Shown here: piece after piece, positions 1 through 6,574 of the stretch
How positions within the stretch are numbered: the stretch's first letter is position 1
Layout: each line of letters begins with the position of its first letter
Assembly (NCBI GenBank): GCA_900772035.1
Contig: CAAGQE010000277.1
Span: forward strand, 1-11,116
Direction: 5' to 3'
Source of the DNA: Candidatus Gastranaerophilales bacterium
Lineage (GTDB): Bacteria > Cyanobacteriota > Vampirovibrionia > Gastranaerophilales > Gastranaerophilaceae
Length of the DNA: 11,116 nucleotides
The notes under the pieces: generated by a model
What the model was told of the DNA's origin: nothing
The model's input: only the letters and a program-made list of their open reading frames with translations
Database searches by the model: none
Made by a program: the position numbers and the translations under genes

Positions 1-404
1 TCATCCTTTCAATCGGTATGGCGGTAGATGCTAACATCCTTATTTTTGAACGTACTAAGGAAGAATTAAGAGCGGGCAGAACGTTATTCACCGCTATTAA
101 CTTAGGTTTCGATAGAGCGTTTACAAGTATTTTCGACTCAAACATGTCAACGATTATCACTTGTACAATCCTTTATCTCCTTGGTACAAACGTTGTTAAA
201 GGTTTCGCTTTAACCTTGGCAATCGGTACTTTGGTAAGTATGTTTAGTGCAATCACGGTTACTAAAAACTTTATGCACTTGCTCTTTGGTACAGGTCACT
301 TAAAACACCCGAGCTGGTTTGGTCTGAAAGAAGAAGACATTAATGCGGCTTATGAAGCAGACGAAACTAAGCGTGAAAATGCTAAGTTCGGTATTTTGGA
401 TTAG
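1..404 (+). CDS. secD: Protein translocase subunit SecD, C-terminal end (5' partial)
   Basis: The reading frame is open from the left edge (first full codon at base 3), so about 133 C-terminal residues are visible and the true start lies outside. SecD and SecF form an RND-like membrane complex that uses the proton gradient to help SecYEG release and pull exported proteins on the outer side of the membrane. The visible part opens with the family motif GMAVDANILIFER in a transmembrane segment. Two more hydrophobic helices follow, with the conserved stretch around FDSNMSTIITCTILYLLGT and a GFALTLAIGTLVSMFSAI helix. A charged cytoplasmic tail of about 35 residues ends the protein. secF begins 14 bases downstream with its own ribosome binding site, the usual secD-secF operon. 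Identification is firm; only the missing N-terminal part is unknown. Confidence 0.95.
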   Translation, partial: ILSIGMAVDANILIFERTKEELRAGRTLFTAINLGFDRAFTSIFDSNMSTIITCTILYLLGTNVVKGFALTLAIGTLVSMFSAITVTKNFMHLLFGTGHLKHPSWFGLKEEDINAAYEADETKRENAKFGILD

Positions 405-406
405 GT

Positions 407-412
407 AAGGAG
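407..412 (+). promoter_or_regulatory. Ribosome binding site of secF
   Basis: AAGGAG lies six bases before the secF ATG at 419, just after the secD stop at 402-404. This strong Shine-Dalgarno supports the chosen secF start. Confidence 0.85.
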
Positions 413-418
413 AAGAAA

Positions 419-1399
419 ATGTTCTCAAATGCAAAAAATATAATAGATATTGTTAAATACAGATGGGTATTCCTCATCATTTCGATATTGTTACTTGTTC
501 CGTCAATCGGCGCAATGATTTACAATACGGTTAATACAGGCGCACCGCTTTTGGTTGGTATTGATTTCACGGGTGGTACAATTATCCAATATACCGTTGA
601 TAATAAACTTACAAACGACCAACTCGCCGAACTCAGAACGGATTTGGACAAAGTCGGTATTGAAAACCCTGTTCTTCAAACATTGTCAACTCAATCAAAG
701 GGTGACAACGGCGAAGTCAGACACACAAATATTTTGTCTGTAAAAACTGCTTTTGACGGTGAAAAAGACAGCACAAAGACATCAACAATTACAAAAACGG
801 TTCAACAAGTTTACCCCGATGCTAAAATGGTTCAAGTAAGTTCAGTCGGACCTACATTGGGTGCAGAGTTGATGAAAAATTCAGCAATTGCAATCTTCTT
901 GGCAATTGTTGGTATTTGCGCATACCTTACGTTGAGATTTCACTTTGAATATGCGTTCTTTGCGATTTTCACTCTCGTACATGACGTTGTGTTCGTAATC
1001 GGTGTATTCGCGTTCCTCGGAATATTCTTCGGAGTTCACATTGACGCATTGTTCATCACGGCTGTTCTGACGGTACTCGGTTTCTCGGTTCACGATACAA
1101 TCGTTGTTTATGACAGAATCCGTGAAAACTTGAAGTTCTCGGCAAAATCAATGACCTTCAACGAAGTTGTTGATGCCAGCGTAAATCAAACTTTGGCAAG
1201 AAGTATTAACACTTCTTTGACTACATTGATTACACTTCTCGCGTTATACTTCTTCGGTGGTGTTACAACGAAAGATTTCGTACTCGCTATGATTTTGGGT
1301 ATCGCAGTCGGTACTTATTCAAGTATCTTCGTAGCAAGCGTAATGTTAGTATTCTATAACAATTACAAAGAATCAAAGAAGGTTAAAGCACAAGCGTAA
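419..1399 (+). CDS. secF: Protein translocase subunit SecF
   Basis: SecF is the partner of SecD in the membrane complex that uses the proton-motive force to finish Sec-dependent export. The 326-residue length is typical. Visible parts in order are: a first transmembrane helix at about 16-37; the family motif GIDFTGGT at 47-54, which opens the periplasmic domain; the periplasmic domain to about 150 with the SSVGPTLGAEL motif at 141-151; and five further hydrophobic segments. These include the signature HDTIVVYDRIREN at 225-237 and RSINTSLTTL at 261-270. The tail is short and lysine-rich. The gene follows secD closely, and its stop shares a base with the next gene's start, so the three are probably co-transcribed. 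No key motif is missing. Confidence 0.97.
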   Translation: MFSNAKNIIDIVKYRWVFLIISILLLVPSIGAMIYNTVNTGAPLLVGIDFTGGTIIQYTVDNKLTNDQLAELRTDLDKVGIENPVLQTLSTQSKGDNGEVRHTNILSVKTAFDGEKDSTKTSTITKTVQQVYPDAKMVQVSSVGPTLGAELMKNSAIAIFLAIVGICAYLTLRFHFEYAFFAIFTLVHDVVFVIGVFAFLGIFFGVHIDALFITAVLTVLGFSVHDTIVVYDRIRENLKFSAKSMTFNEVVDASVNQTLARSINTSLTTLITLLALYFFGGVTTKDFVLAMILGIAVGTYSSIFVASVMLVFYNNYKESKKVKAQA

Positions 1400-1818
1400 T
1401 GGAAGATAACAAGATTTCGTTAGCAGAATTTGTAAGAGAAGCCCGTGAAAAAATCGGGCTTTCTTCTGCTTTATTGGCAAAACGTTCTAATCTTACAGAG
1501 GACCAAATTGCAGACATTGAAGGCGGCAGAGAATTGTTCTTGTCATCGACAATCCGTCAAAAATTGGCAAAGGGTCTAAAACTCAATCCCTCTGACATCA
1601 AGCATTATGAAAAGAATGTGCAGATTAACTACGGCGTGGATAAGGATTTTGAAGATTATGCCAGAGTAAAAATGCAAGCAGGTGAAGCAGCGGATTTAAG
1701 ATGTCCCGTTTGCGGCTCGGAGTTGGATTACAAGGTCGTTAAGCGTTACGACTTGGAAGATAATTTGATTTTGCACTACAAGGCTTGGTGCAAAAAATGT
1801 CCGTTCCAAATCACATAA
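1399..1818 (+). CDS. XRE-type helix-turn-helix protein with C-terminal zinc ribbon
   Basis: This 139-residue protein has two recognisable parts. Residues about 7-70 look like an XRE/Cro helix-turn-helix domain (REKIGLSSALLAKRSNLTEDQIADIEGGRE), which suggests DNA binding. Residues 102-134 carry two cysteine pairs, C102-P-V-C105 and C131-K-K-C134, spaced as in a single zinc ribbon. The ATG overlaps the secF stop (TAATG at 1397-1401), so translation is probably coupled to secF; there is no separate strong ribosome binding site. It is the last gene before a terminator. I do not recognise a named family, and the target is unknown. It could be a regulator, or a small nucleic-acid-binding protein that merely shares the operon. 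The domain order is opposite to that of the antitoxin MqsA, and no toxin gene is adjacent. Confidence 0.8.
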   Translation: MEDNKISLAEFVREAREKIGLSSALLAKRSNLTEDQIADIEGGRELFLSSTIRQKLAKGLKLNPSDIKHYEKNVQINYGVDKDFEDYARVKMQAGEAADLRCPVCGSELDYKVVKRYDLEDNLILHYKAWCKKCPFQIT

Positions 1819-1845
1819 TCAGATTTCTGTTTTTAATTTTGCAAT

Positions 1846-1876
1846 AAAAAAGACCCGTTTTTGCGGGTCTTTTTTT
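1846..1876. terminator. Bidirectional rho-independent terminator between the secF unit and pilO
   Basis: A perfect 7-bp stem, AGACCCG (1851-1857) with CGGGTCT (1864-1870), encloses a 6-base loop. It is flanked by A5 on the left and a run of T on the right. Each strand therefore reads stem then U-tract, so the hairpin can end both the (+) secD-secF-HTH transcript and the (-) pilMN-pilO transcript. Confidence 0.88.
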
Positions 1877-1889
1877 GAAATGTTTTTTA

Positions 1890-2498
1890 TTACTGAATTT
1901 TAGAAGCAGCTGATACTTCTTTTTTAGAGTACAAAGTTATCGAAAGTTTTGTCAAAACGTATTCGGGGTCTTTTTCGTACGGAGTGAGTTCGACTTTTGC
2001 GATATCAATGTAATAAGGATAAACCTTCAAATCTCTGATTAAGCCTTGGATTTGGGGGTATGTTCCGATGATGAAAAAATCAACTCCGCAAACGTTGTAA
2101 ACCGTCGGGAATTTAGAGCCGATTTTGTCTTTCGGAGGATTGAGTTTGTACTCAACCGAACGCAACATTAAGTTGTTCATTTTTATGTAATCAACTATAT
2201 CTTCAAACATACCGCCGAAAGAGGAGATTGAATCTTCGGGCGCCATTTTTTGTTCAAAAAACGGTTTGAGTTTTGTTTGTTTTGTAATAACTTTTTGTTT
2301 TTGTTCTTCTGTATTTGCGATTTTCTTTTTGATTTCTTGAAGTTCGATAGACTTTTTCTTATGTTCGGCAGCTTGAGTATTTACTTTTGAAATAGCGGTA
2401 AAGACTTGCTTCAAACCGAAAATAGACAAAATAAGGATGATGAGACAGCCTAAAATAACTTCTTTATATTCTTTCAAAAATTGTTCGTCAATTTGCAT
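1890..2498 (-). CDS. pilO: PilO-like type IV pilus inner-membrane assembly protein
   Basis: PilO works with PilN and PilM in the inner-membrane alignment complex of type IV pili; GspM is the type II secretion counterpart. The 202-residue protein has the expected layout. A short cytoplasmic N-terminus leads to one transmembrane helix at about 14-31. A lysine/glutamate-rich coiled coil covers 38-78, and a periplasmic ferredoxin-like domain covers about 95-192. The segment from VDFFIIGTYPQIQGLIRDL (139-157) to YIDIAKVELTP matches the PilO pattern of a beta strand ending in G-x-Y followed by a helix and an I/V-x-V-x-x-L strand. It lies 22 bases after the PilM-PilN gene and has AAAGGA (2508-2513) before its ATG. 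No pilP or pilQ follows; a terminator does. Assignment rests on architecture and context more than on strict sequence conservation. Confidence 0.78.
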   Translation of the reverse strand: MQIDEQFLKEYKEVILGCLIILILSIFGLKQVFTAISKVNTQAAEHKKKSIELQEIKKKIANTEEQKQKVITKQTKLKPFFEQKMAPEDSISSFGGMFEDIVDYIKMNNLMLRSVEYKLNPPKDKIGSKFPTVYNVCGVDFFIIGTYPQIQGLIRDLKVYPYYIDIAKVELTPYEKDPEYVLTKLSITLYSKKEVSAASKIQ

Positions 2499-2520
2499 TT
2501 AAACAGTTCCTTTATGAATT

Positions 2521-4260
2521 TTAAGGTGCAACGGGAGCGGGGAGTCCGTCAGGCGCATTTGCCGGTGCGGGAGCATTTTCAGGAGGTGCAATCGGAGCGG
2601 GTGCGGGAGCAGGTTCGGATGACGAGCCGCCGATTGGGAATAAAGCCTTTCTTTCTTCCTTCGGTTGATCGCCTTGTTCACCTTCTTCTCCTTCCGGAGT
2701 CGGATTTAATGCTTCCATAAGTTTTCTTTCGGCTTCGGGGCTCATTATTACGAACGAATATATTGTACCGCCCGATGTTTCTTCACCCATTGCCAATTTC
2801 AATTCCTTGATTGTAATATCAGGGAATTTCGTCTTTAAGCCTTTTACATAAGCATAGATTGATTCGCTGGATGTCGATTTACCTCTTATTGTAACCGCAC
2901 CGTCAGAATCGCAGGATACGAATGTAAGATAAACGTCTTCGGGAATTTCCGAGCCGATTCCTTCAAGAAGAGCCATTTCTTTGAGGTTGAAATCGCTGAC
3001 TTCTTTTGTGACGTTGTATATTTCGTTTACGTTGTCTTCGTTTTCGGAAGTAGGCTTGAGTTTTGCCGATTCCATAACAAATTCGTCAGACATTGCAGAA
3101 GTTTCCGTTACCAATTTCTTTTCATAGAGCGAAATTAAAATGCTTATGATGAAAAGCAAACAGAAAATTGCAACTGCAACAACCGCGCTTAAATTTAAGA
3201 TTGATTTTTTCGGCAATTCATAGTCGTGACCCATAAGAGAAATGGTCAACATTTCTCCTGAATCAGAGTCGCCGCTCGCGATAAAGTTGAATTTTACGGG
3301 GAATTGTTGGTAAGAGTATACGGCAGCACCGACCGCTTCAAGCGTAATAGACGGAACGTATTTTGCCAACACGTCGTTGGATGTTTCCATAAACGGTTGG
3401 TCGGAATACATGTTTCTGTCCAAGAACTTCATTTTTCCTTCAAAGTTTATCTTGCGACATAACAATTCCGCGCTGACTTCGTTAGTTTCGCTGACGATGA
3501 GCAAGTTCTTTGCAGGATAGTTTTCAAGAGCCGAACCTGCTGCCGAAGATATCGCAACGTATACTTCATCGCTTGTGAATGATTTTACTGCAAGCGGTTC
3601 GTCGTAGTAGTCAACGAGTTTGTCCCCTTGCATGCAGAAGATTGAATAACTGTTGGATGCAATTAACAAAATGTTGCTTGTTTCGTCATTTTCAATTTCG
3701 TCATCCAAAATTCCGCTGTAAATAATACCTTTTATCATTGAAGAGTTTGCGGTTTCGATTGCGATTAATTTCGCACCGATTTCTTCAAAAATATCTTTAA
3801 TGTTTTGGATTGTATTTTCCTGAACGGCACCGAAAACGATATATCTCTTTTCGGTTTCTTCATTTTCTGTTACCGTATTCCAACTGATAACGGGTTCGTG
3901 TCTTTTGAACAGGTACATTTCTTCAATTTCGGAAGAAATTGCCATTGAAATTTGGTCGGTCGGAAGAACTAACGGTAAACTTGTGAAAGCGAAGTGTACG
4001 TTAGGAATGTTTAATATAACGTTACAATTTTTAGGGTTGATATTTAATTCAACAAACAAATCTTGAACTGCTTGAGAAAAGTCGTCGTAACTGATGATTT
4101 CACGAATTGCGTTGTTATATTTCAACTCTTTGCACGCATAATTCGTAATCATTCGCAGATTTTTGTCAACGCAAATCATTTCGATGATATTAGACGCGGA
4201 AACTGAAATCGCAACTGTTTGTACCGAGCTTAAACCAAGTGCTACAAGTAATTTTTCCAT
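2521..4260 (-). CDS. PilM-PilN fusion protein (GspL-like architecture)
   Basis: At 579 residues this is about the sum of a PilM (about 350) and a PilN (about 200). Residues 1-330 resemble the actin-like PilM fold: strand-rich with the usual spacing, ending in LEAVGAAVYSYQQF, which fits the GLALR region at the end of PilM. FNFIAS (324-329) sits where the INLLP motif opens PilN. A single transmembrane helix lies at about 355-378 and a heptad-like stretch at 385-432. A PilN-type ferredoxin-like domain follows at about 435-507 (IPEDVYLTFV, AVTIRGKS, YVKGLKTKFPDITIKEL). The tail (520-579) is acidic, then Pro/Ala-rich. The PilM phosphate-binding motifs are eroded: LGLSS replaces the usual G-[IL]-D-[IL]-G at residues 8-12, and LIAS replaces D-x-G near 199-202. 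Actin-like domain, membrane helix and ferredoxin-like domain in one chain is the layout of GspL, so a type II secretion role is the alternative. pilO follows. Confidence 0.75.
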   Translation of the reverse strand: MEKLLVALGLSSVQTVAISVSASNIIEMICVDKNLRMITNYACKELKYNNAIREIISYDDFSQAVQDLFVELNINPKNCNVILNIPNVHFAFTSLPLVLPTDQISMAISSEIEEMYLFKRHEPVISWNTVTENEETEKRYIVFGAVQENTIQNIKDIFEEIGAKLIAIETANSSMIKGIIYSGILDDEIENDETSNILLIASNSYSIFCMQGDKLVDYYDEPLAVKSFTSDEVYVAISSAAGSALENYPAKNLLIVSETNEVSAELLCRKINFEGKMKFLDRNMYSDQPFMETSNDVLAKYVPSITLEAVGAAVYSYQQFPVKFNFIASGDSDSGEMLTISLMGHDYELPKKSILNLSAVVAVAIFCLLFIISILISLYEKKLVTETSAMSDEFVMESAKLKPTSENEDNVNEIYNVTKEVSDFNLKEMALLEGIGSEIPEDVYLTFVSCDSDGAVTIRGKSTSSESIYAYVKGLKTKFPDITIKELKLAMGEETSGGTIYSFVIMSPEAERKLMEALNPTPEGEEGEQGDQPKEERKALFPIGGSSSEPAPAPAPIAPPENAPAPANAPDGLPAPVAP

Positions 4261-4309
4261 AAAATTGTATTTTACCTTTATATTGGGCTAATTACACTTA
4301 TTTATATAT

Positions 4310-4315
4310 ATTATA
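4310..4315 (-). promoter_or_regulatory. Possible -10 element for the PilM-PilN/PilO unit
   Basis: Read on the minus strand this is a perfect TATAAT, about 50 bases before the start codon at 4260. I see no good -35 box at 16-18 bp spacing, and the region is very AT-rich, so chance matches are likely. Confidence 0.4.
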
Positions 4316-4345
4316 CTAAAATTTCATATTAGAATACTTTTAACA

Positions 4346-4351
4346 TATAAT
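4346..4351 (+). promoter_or_regulatory. Possible -10 element for the rlmB-sigma factor unit
   Basis: TATAAT lies 19 bases before the rlmB ATG, so a transcript starting about 7 bases downstream would have a leader of only about a dozen bases. No convincing -35 box is present (TTCATA at 17-bp spacing is weak). There is no Shine-Dalgarno between this element and the ATG, which fits a short, SD-less leader. Confidence 0.45.
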
Positions 4352-4370
4352 AATTATAGAATACATCAAA

Positions 4371-5135
4371 ATGAGGAAAAAAGCCATAGAAAATTTTGTA
4401 TACGGAAAAAATAATGTATTGGAATTGCTAAAAAAGGGCGAGAGAAACATCAACAAAGTTATGCTTCTCAAGACAGGTCATGGGGATAAGAGAATTGACG
4501 GAATTATTCAATTAGCTCGTGATAACTCTGTTCCGTTTTCTTTCGTTCCGAAAGAAAAGTTTAAGCAATTTGAAGAATATTCTCACCAAGGGGTAATCGC
4601 ATTTGTTTCCCCTGTGATTTATTTGGAACTCGAAGACTTTCTTGAAAAGCCGACCGATAAAAAATACAGAAAGGTCGTAATTCTTGATGAAGTTGAGGAT
4701 CCGCACAACGTAGGTTCGATTATCAGAACGGCGGTTTGTGCGGGATATGACGCGGTAATTATGCCAAAGAGAAGAAATTCTATGGTTAATGCGACTGTCG
4801 AAAAATCCTCGGCAGGTGCGACTAACCGTATAGACATTATCACGGTGAACAGTATCCAAAACACACTTGTTACCCTAAAGAATAACGACTTTTGGATAAT
4901 TGCTTCTGTCGTTGACGCTGAGGATAATTATTTTGACATTGATTACACGGATATGAATTTCGCATTAATTATGGGAAATGAAAAATCAGGAATTTCAAAA
5001 ACGAATGTTAAAAATTCTGATTTTCGGGTAAGAATACCCATAGAGGGTGATTTTGATTCACTCAATGTCGCAAATGCTGCTTCCGTAATCATGTACGAAT
5101 CAGTTAGACAAATTATCAAAAAGGACAGCAAATAG
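4371..5135 (+). CDS. rlmB: TrmH/SpoU-family RNA 2'-O-methyltransferase, RlmB type
   Basis: RlmB uses S-adenosylmethionine to methylate the 2'-O of a conserved guanosine in the peptidyl-transferase region of 23S rRNA. The 254 residues are a normal length. An N-terminal substrate-binding domain (1-85) contains the YGKNNVLELLK opening and SHQGVIAFV at 71-79. The SPOUT catalytic domain follows with all three family motifs. Motif 1 is DEVEDPHNVGSIIRTA at 106-121, including Asn113 and Arg119. Motif 2 is LIMGNEKSGIS at 199-209. Motif 3 is IPIEGDFDSLNVANAASVIMYE at 222-243, which forms the cofactor-binding knot. No Shine-Dalgarno precedes the ATG; the start is chosen because it is the first ATG after the putative -10 and opens the expected N-terminal motif. 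The sigma factor gene begins 3 bases after its stop. The exact target nucleotide is inferred from the family; a tRNA target is less likely. Confidence 0.9.
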   Translation: MRKKAIENFVYGKNNVLELLKKGERNINKVMLLKTGHGDKRIDGIIQLARDNSVPFSFVPKEKFKQFEEYSHQGVIAFVSPVIYLELEDFLEKPTDKKYRKVVILDEVEDPHNVGSIIRTAVCAGYDAVIMPKRRNSMVNATVEKSSAGATNRIDIITVNSIQNTLVTLKNNDFWIIASVVDAEDNYFDIDYTDMNFALIMGNEKSGISKTNVKNSDFRVRIPIEGDFDSLNVANAASVIMYESVRQIIKKDSK

Positions 5136-5138
5136 ATA

Positions 5139-6125
5139 ATGACCTACAAACAGGAAAAACTCGATAAAGACGATATAGACCAAGCCGAAGAATTTAATTT
5201 TGAAGATGAAAAAAACGATGTGGAACTTGCGGTTGAAGAACCGAAAGTTGCAGAAACATTGTCGACTGCCGTTTCGGATGACTCGGTGAAAATTTATCTT
5301 CAACAAATCGGTAAAATCCATCTTTTAAATGCGGAACAGGAACTTGAAGTTGCCAAACGCATTATGGAAGGAAAAGGTAAAGATAGGGAAAAAGCGGTAA
5401 CGGAACTTGTTAACGCCAATTTGAGATTGGTTGTCAGCATCGCTAAAAAATATATCGGGCGCGGACTTTCATTTTTGGATTTAATCCAAGAAGGAAATAT
5501 GGGCTTGATGCGTGCGGCGGAAAAGTTTGATTACACTAAGGGATATAAGTTTTCGACTTATTCGACTTGGTGGATTCAACAGGCGATTACCCGCGCTATT
5601 GCTGACAAATCAAGACTTATCAGACTCCCTGTTCACATGATTGAAACTTTGGGTAAAATCAAGAAGGCATCGACGGAATTAACAATCCAGAACGGTTTTG
5701 CTCCGGGAAAAGAAGAAATTGCTTACAAAGTCGGAATGCCCTTGTCTAAACTCAATCAACTTATTGAATCGGCACAAAGTACGGTAAGTATTGAAGCGCC
5801 TGCAAATCAAAAAGATGATAACGCTAAAATTGCCGATTTCATCGTGGATGAATCGACGCTTTCACCCGATATTAAAGTAACACAGGAAAATTTGTTCGGC
5901 GATATCAAGAGAATGCTCGATAAACTCAGCCCGAAAGAACGCGATGTTTTGATGTTGCGCTTCGGCTTGGGAAAAGACGGCACGAAAAAGACGCTTGAAG
6001 AAATCGGAACTCAGTATAATGTTTCGAGAGAACGTATCAGGCAGATTGAAAACCGCGCGATTAGCAAGTTGCGCAAACTTTGTCGCGACAAAAACAAAGA
6101 AAATGCCTTGAAAAATTATATCTAG
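5139..6125 (+). CDS. sigA: Sigma-70 family RNA polymerase sigma factor (primary SigA/RpoD type or close group 2)
   Basis: This subunit directs RNA polymerase to promoters. In the 328 residues, an acidic N-terminus of about 45 replaces region 1.1. Region 1.2 is [18 protein letters not shown] (46-63). Region 2 runs from about 85 to 160, with [19 protein letters not shown], the core-binding [14 protein letters not shown], and the -10-recognising stretch [18 protein letters not shown] (137-154). Region 3 spans about 163-240. Region 4 has [16 protein letters not shown] (263-278) and the -35-binding helix-turn-helix [19 protein letters not shown] (286-304). All recognition motifs are intact, so housekeeping -10/-35 promoters are expected. 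It is co-transcribed with rlmB. AAGGA at 5121-5125 is 13 bases from the ATG, so reinitiation after rlmB may matter. The short N-terminus is typical of cyanobacterial-type sigma factors, but whether this is the essential sigma or a group 2 paralogue cannot be told from the window. Confidence 0.93.
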   Translation: MTYKQEKLDKDDIDQAEEFNFEDEKNDVELAVEEPKVAETLSTAVSDDSVKIYLQQIGKIHLLNAEQELEVAKRIMEGKGKDREKAVTELVNANLRLVVSIAKKYIGRGLSFLDLIQEGNMGLMRAAEKFDYTKGYKFSTYSTWWIQQAITRAIADKSRLIRLPVHMIETLGKIKKASTELTIQNGFAPGKEEIAYKVGMPLSKLNQLIESAQSTVSIEAPANQKDDNAKIADFIVDESTLSPDIKVTQENLFGDIKRMLDKLSPKERDVLMLRFGLGKDGTKKTLEEIGTQYNVSRERIRQIENRAISKLRKLCRDKNKENALKNYI

Positions 6126-6152
6126 TTTGTTTTTAAATTGTTTTTAAATACA

Positions 6153-6182
6153 AAAAAGCCTCGCTTGAAAACGAGGCTTTTT
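6153..6182. terminator. Bidirectional rho-independent terminator after the sigma factor gene
   Basis: An 11-bp stem, AAAAAGCCTCG (6153-6163) with CGAGGCTTTTT (6172-6182), encloses an 8-base loop. The A/T ends give a U-tract on either strand. It lies between the convergent sigma factor gene (+) and the small omega-like gene (-) and can serve both. Confidence 0.9.
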
Positions 6183-6201
6183 AAAATTTTTGAAACGACG
6201 A

Positions 6202-6444
6202 TTAACCAACCAAACCTGAATCGTCGATTTCTGAAGTTTTAACCATAATTGCGTGTTCAACGGGGTTTTCTTTTTTGATTGAGTTGTCGAAACCGTATTC
6301 GTCGAAGCCGAATTCGTCTTTTGCTCTTTTTGATTGATTTTCGTCAACGAGTTTTTTAGCCAATTCAGCAATTTCGTATACCAAACCGTAACGGTTTTCG
6401 CAGTTATCGTTTAAGTCCCATGCAATTTTTATAATTTGATTCAT
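6202..6444 (-). CDS. Small protein, possible divergent RNA polymerase omega subunit
   Basis: This is an 80-residue protein. The start at 6444 is set by AGGAGAA six bases upstream and a good promoter before it; the frame stays open further upstream, but that extension would run into the aldolase gene. Residues 17-32 (NRYGLVYEIAELAKKL) resemble the conserved omega segment [SN]-R-[YF]-x-L-V followed by alanines and a basic residue. After an acidic, repetitive insert (DEFGFDEYGFDN, 43-54) comes KKENPVEHAIMVKTSEI, similar to the omega K-[NK]-P-V-x-x-A-L-x-E-I strand. The length also fits omega (60-100). In omega this region wraps the RNA polymerase beta' C-terminus and aids assembly. The typical N-terminal opening is not obvious, so this is a proposal; otherwise it is an unknown acidic small protein. 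Confidence 0.6.
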   Translation of the reverse strand: MNQIIKIAWDLNDNCENRYGLVYEIAELAKKLVDENQSKRAKDEFGFDEYGFDNSIKKENPVEHAIMVKTSEIDDSGLVG

Positions 6445-6450
6445 TATTAT

Positions 6451-6457
6451 TTCTCCT
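6451..6457 (-). promoter_or_regulatory. Ribosome binding site fixing the start of the omega-like gene
   Basis: On the minus strand this reads AGGAGAA, six bases before ATG at 6444. It decides in favour of the short 80-residue form over a 164-residue reading that would overlap the aldolase gene. Confidence 0.85.
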
Positions 6458-6469
6458 AATGTTGAGAAT

Positions 6470-6498
6470 ATAATACTATGCTCAAAGTGATTTTTCAA
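6470..6498 (-). promoter_or_regulatory. Promoter of the omega-like gene
   Basis: On the minus strand, TTGAAA (6493-6498) is followed by exactly 17 bp and then TATTAT (6470-6475). Each box is one mismatch from the sigma-70 consensus. The expected start near 6463 gives a short leader holding the Shine-Dalgarno. It lies just downstream of the aldolase terminator, which supports independent transcription. Confidence 0.75.
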
Positions 6499-6525
6499 CA
6501 TGCAAATTAAAAAAATCGGATTAAA

Positions 6526-6555
6526 AAAAGAGCCTTGTCGAAACAAGACTCTTTT
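6526..6555 (-). terminator. Rho-independent terminator of the aldolase gene, TTCG loop
   Basis: The arms 6526-6538 and 6543-6555 form a 13-bp stem around a 4-base loop that reads TTCG on the minus strand. The one imperfect position is a G-U wobble in minus-strand RNA but a C-A mismatch in plus-strand RNA. The longer T-tract also follows the hairpin on the minus strand. Both points indicate it is built to end the aldolase transcript, whose stop lies 20 bases upstream. Confidence 0.88.
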
Positions 6556-6574
6556 AAACCGAAGTAAAATTCGA

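Noticed and set aside
881..1093. Minus-strand open frame inside secF
   Set aside because: Highly charged, low-complexity translation opposite SecF membrane helices; no start signal.
1399..1818. MqsA-like antitoxin of a toxin-antitoxin pair
   Set aside because: Zinc and helix-turn-helix parts are in the opposite order to MqsA, and no toxin gene adjoins it; the neighbour is secF.
4512..4864. Two overlapping minus-strand frames inside rlmB
   Set aside because: They lie opposite the conserved methyltransferase motifs and show no family resemblance or ribosome binding site.
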